Part shown: positions 61,370 through 64,000 of the stretch, piece by piece
How positions within the stretch are numbered: the first letter of the stretch is position 1
How the letters are laid out: every line of letters begins with the position of its first letter
Assembly: GCF_012184425.1 (NCBI RefSeq)
Contig: NZ_VTOW01000002.1
Coordinates: 868,001 to 932,000 of the forward strand
DNA: 64,000 nucleotides
Origin: Candidatus Manganitrophus noduliformans
GTDB taxonomy: Bacteria > Nitrospirota > Nitrospiria > SBBL01 > Manganitrophaceae
Reading direction: 5' to 3'
Notes under the pieces: generated by a model
What the model saw: only the letters and a program-made list of their open reading frames with translations
Database searches by the model: none
What the model was told of the DNA's origin: nothing
Made by a program: the position numbers and the translations under genes

Positions 61370-64000
61370 CTACTCCGCTCCCGCGGTGTTCGGGCAGATG
61401 TCCTGGTAGGCGCAATACTGGCAGGCAATATAGGTGGGCCGGGCCTCGAAGTCTTCCTTCCGAATCCCCTCCGCGACGACGCGGATCTTCTCCTGCATCT
61501 TCTCGATCTCTTTCTCTTTCCGCACCGCCGTCCCGACGAACCCCGAATCGAGAAAGTGCAGCTCCACCCGCACCGGCAATGTCCCAAACCGCTCCCGGTA
61601 CGACCAGGCATAAAGCGTGAGCTGCGGATTCTCTTTGGCTTTCTTATCGGCGGTCTTCTGATCGTGCACTTCGGCGGTTTTGTAGTCGATGATCACCCCG
61701 CCTTCTGGGGTCTCATCGACCCGGTCCCACCGCCCCGCAATCCGGTTCCCTTCAAAAGTGAACGAAAATTCTTTTTCGATGTAGGTCGGCTTCCGCCCGC
61801 CCCGCTCCTGCTCATCATAAAACCGCTGGAGCGCCGCGCGGCCGGCAGCAAGACGTTGCTCCTCATGCTGGCGGCTTAAGAACCCCTCGCTCCGCCACGC
61901 CCGGTTGAACACGACGAGGATTTCCTCGAATGAAATGGTTTGATCGGTCATCTTCGCCGAGAGATAGGCCGCCACCGCCTGGTGCATCGCATTGCCGTAA
62001 AGGACGGCATGATGCTGATAGATCGGCACGCGGAGAATATGCGTGTATTTGTATTTCAGCGGGCAGGTGGAATAGTCGTCGATCTGATAATGAGTCAGAT
62101 AAAGCGGCTCATCCGAAGCCGGAGCGCGGCGCGTGAAGAGATCGGGCTGCTCCACCGCCCCATGCCGGGCGATCGCCTCCAGGGCCGATGCTTTCGTCGT
62201 CGGCACCGCCTGGATCGGGAGATTCAACGCTTCCAGCACGAAGGGGCTCACCTTCCGCTCGCGCACCCCGCCGATGTCGCGGGCGCTGGTCAGATAAAGC
62301 CGCCGCCGCGCGCGGGTCATCCCGACATAGAAGAGCCGCCGCTCTTCCTGGATGTGGAAATCCCCCTGCGGGAGCACTTCCTGAATGAGCTCCACCGGCA
62401 GCTCGATCCGCTCGCTCCGCTCCCGGCTCGGGAATTTCCCGTCGACGAGACCGACCATGAAGACGGTGTCGAACTCCAGCCCCTTCGACTTGTGGATCGT
62501 CAGGACCGAGACGGCCGATGCGTCAACGTCGGCCTCGGCGGCGGGGGGATCTTCCCCGGCCTTGATCAGAAGATCGAGATAGGCGACCACGTCATGCAGC
62601 GCCGCGGTCGGGGTCAATTGCTGGAAGCGGCGAATCTCTTCGAAGAAACGGGCGACGTTCTGGATCTTCACCTCCTGCGCCGTCGTCATCCGCTCGGCAT
62701 ACTGCTCCAGCAGGCCGCTGCGGCGGATGAACTCGTAGAGGACCACCCCGGCATCGACCTCCCGCGCCCGCTGGAGCGAGGCCTGTAAATCGGTCAGCAA
62801 CTTCTCGAGGGTCGCCGCCGCCTCCGGCGAAACGGAGATACCTACCGATTCAATCGTCTTAAAAACGTCATAAAGACTCTGGTTCTTCCGGCGCGCCAAC
62901 GCATTGCATCGGGCGAGGATTTCATCCGGCAAGCGGTAAAGCTCCGAAGTCGCGAGATAGTAGAGGCTGCTGCTGTCGTGGAAGTCGGCAACCGCCCGCA
63001 TGAAGGCGATCAGCAGCCGGACTTCCGGCCGCGAGTAGAGGCCCCGGTTGCCGGTGAACCGATAGGGAATCCCGCGGACGTTCAGCGCTCGGAGAAACGA
63101 ATCGGCGTCGGCATTCCCCCGGACGAGGATCGCAACATCGCCGAAGTCGAGGCCGGCTTCGTGCTCCTCGGCGATGATCCGCGCCACCGCATCGGCCTCG
63201 GACGAGAGGGTGTCGTAATGGAGATGGACCACCGGCGGGTCTAAAAGCGACGGCGCGGGATCTTCGACCTGCGAGATTAATCGCTTGTCGATCTTCTCCT
63301 GAACCTCCAGGCGGTCGGGATTGTTCTGCTGGATGAGGCGATAAGCGACATCAAGGATCGGCTGGACCGACCGGTAATTCTCGGTCAGGACCACCCGCTT
63401 CGCGTCGTGATACATCTTACCGAAGCCGAGGATATTCGAGATCGCCGCCCCCCGGAACTTGTAGATGCTCTGATCGTCATCGCCGACGACGGTGACGTTG
63501 TGGTGGCTTTCGGAGAGCAGGCGAACCAGCTGGAACTGGGCAAAGTTGGTATCTTGAAACTCATCGACCAGGATATACCGGAACTGCGACTGGACTTTTT
63601 TAAGAACGGTCGGGTTCTCTCGAAGCAAGCGCAGCGCCATCGAGACCTGGTCGCCGAAGTCGATGCACCCCTCCTCCATCAGAAGATCTTGATAATGCCG
63701 GTAGGTTTCGGCCAGCTCCTTCTCAAAGGCCGCTTCTTCCAAGAGGCTCGAATCTTCGGGAGTCGCCAGGGCCTTCGTCAACCGCCGGTCGGCATAGGCA
63801 AGATAGGCCTCGGGGCCGACATCTTCATCCTTGGCGCGCGAGAAGAGGGAGAGGAGCGCTTCGATATGTTTGGTCGGGTTGCCGAGGGGCCGAAAGGTCT
63901 TGAGGGGGAGCGAGAAGAGATGTTTCCTGAAGAAGATCACCTGCTCCGGCCGCGACAGCACCCGAAAGTCGGGGGTAAGCCCCAGCCGCAGGCCATGCTC
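61370..64000 (-). CDS. UvrD/Rep-like helicase with RecB-type nuclease domain, 5'-truncated by window edge
   Basis: About 877 residues seen; the frame is open to base 64000 and the N-terminal Walker A region lies beyond. Visible helicase motifs: VDEFQDTN (II), GDDDQSIYKFRGA (III), LTENYRS (IV), LTIHKSKGLEFDTVFMVGL (V), YVGMTRARRRLYL (VI). The C-terminal part has a PD-(D/E)XK nuclease core (GRWDRVDETPEGGVIIDYKTAEV) and cysteines that suggest an AddB/RecB-type 4Fe-4S cluster (YSTCPLKYKY plus ACQYCAYQDICPN). Likely role: double-strand break processing. Confidence 0.9.
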   Translation of the reverse strand, partial: EHGLRLGLTPDFRVLSRPEQVIFFRKHLFSLPLKTFRPLGNPTKHIEALLSLFSRAKDEDVGPEAYLAYADRRLTKALATPEDSSLLEEAAFEKELAETYRHYQDLLMEEGCIDFGDQVSMALRLLRENPTVLKKVQSQFRYILVDEFQDTNFAQFQLVRLLSESHHNVTVVGDDDQSIYKFRGAAISNILGFGKMYHDAKRVVLTENYRSVQPILDVAYRLIQQNNPDRLEVQEKIDKRLISQVEDPAPSLLDPPVVHLHYDTLSSEADAVARIIAEEHEAGLDFGDVAILVRGNADADSFLRALNVRGIPYRFTGNRGLYSRPEVRLLIAFMRAVADFHDSSSLYYLATSELYRLPDEILARCNALARRKNQSLYDVFKTIESVGISVSPEAAATLEKLLTDLQASLQRAREVDAGVVLYEFIRRSGLLEQYAERMTTAQEVKIQNVARFFEEIRRFQQLTPTAALHDVVAYLDLLIKAGEDPPAAEADVDASAVSVLTIHKSKGLEFDTVFMVGLVDGKFPSRERSERIELPVELIQEVLPQGDFHIQEERRLFYVGMTRARRRLYLTSARDIGGVRERKVSPFVLEALNLPIQAVPTTKASALEAIARHGAVEQPDLFTRRAPASDEPLYLTHYQIDDYSTCPLKYKYTHILRVPIYQHHAVLYGNAMHQAVAAYLSAKMTDQTISFEEILVVFNRAWRSEGFLSRQHEEQRLAAGRAALQRFYDEQERGGRKPTYIEKEFSFTFEGNRIAGRWDRVDETPEGGVIIDYKTAEVHDQKTADKKAKENPQLTLYAWSYRERFGTLPVRVELHFLDSGFVGTAVRKEKEIEKMQEKIRVVAEGIRKEDFEARPTYIACQYCAYQDICPNTAGAE

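Overview
The window is a GC-rich bacterial chromosome segment, gene-dense and mostly chromosomal in character. The best taxonomic hint is the left edge: a Rieske protein and a b6-type cytochrome b flanked by two CydA-like membrane proteins. Such bc/bd-like hybrids are typical of Nitrospirota, including the nitrite and manganese oxidisers. I infer a Nitrospirota-like chemolithotroph with an outer membrane (TonB system, beta-barrels, lipoproteins), but nothing in the window proves the genus.

Layout. 1-3650: respiratory cluster. 3650-5000: small secreted paralogues. 5400-6940: BON protein, GAPDH and a small ORF. 7110-15680: a type I-G (formerly I-U) CRISPR-Cas locus with cas3, csx17, csb1, csb2 and a 19-repeat array, all readable on the minus strand. 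The adaptation genes are gone; only the first codons of a cas4(-cas1) gene remain, joined directly to a CRISPR repeat. 15670-18470: decayed ORFs, a Doc-type toxin-antitoxin pair, a WYL regulator and a small coiled-coil protein. 18470-26840: an FAD oxidoreductase, then two convergent pseudopilin/beta-propeller pairs. 26930-28650: hemL and an AtpI-like protein. 28650-34450: slipin/NfeD, ribosomal protein L9, an overlapping QueC-like/JAMM-motif pair, an SDR and a QueD-like protein. 34470-37710: a GT2 polysaccharide synthase with a C-terminal NTF2-like domain, and BcsS. 37910-44300: an iron-uptake operon (exbB-exbD-tonB-receptor-PiuC-PepSY) behind a Fur-box-like site and a hairpin with a U-tract. 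44410-58390: a metallopeptidase-like lipoprotein, full-length Lhr helicase, dcd, an RF-1-domain protein, an ATP-grasp/glutaredoxin/KamA-like cluster, GDPD, an ORF6N protein, RmuC, DUF3467 and an MDR dehydrogenase. 58570-61311: an AT-richer island with a complete two-recombinase mobile element bounded by inverted repeats and a 7-bp direct repeat. 61370-64000: a UvrD-like helicase-nuclease cut by the window edge.

The points most worth following are the deleted adaptation module of the CRISPR locus, the hybrid Rieske/cytochrome b/CydA-like complex, the QueC-like/JAMM gene pair, the precisely bounded two-recombinase element, and possible attenuation or leader-peptide control ahead of exbB and the GT2 gene. 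No rRNA or tRNA gene was recognised.
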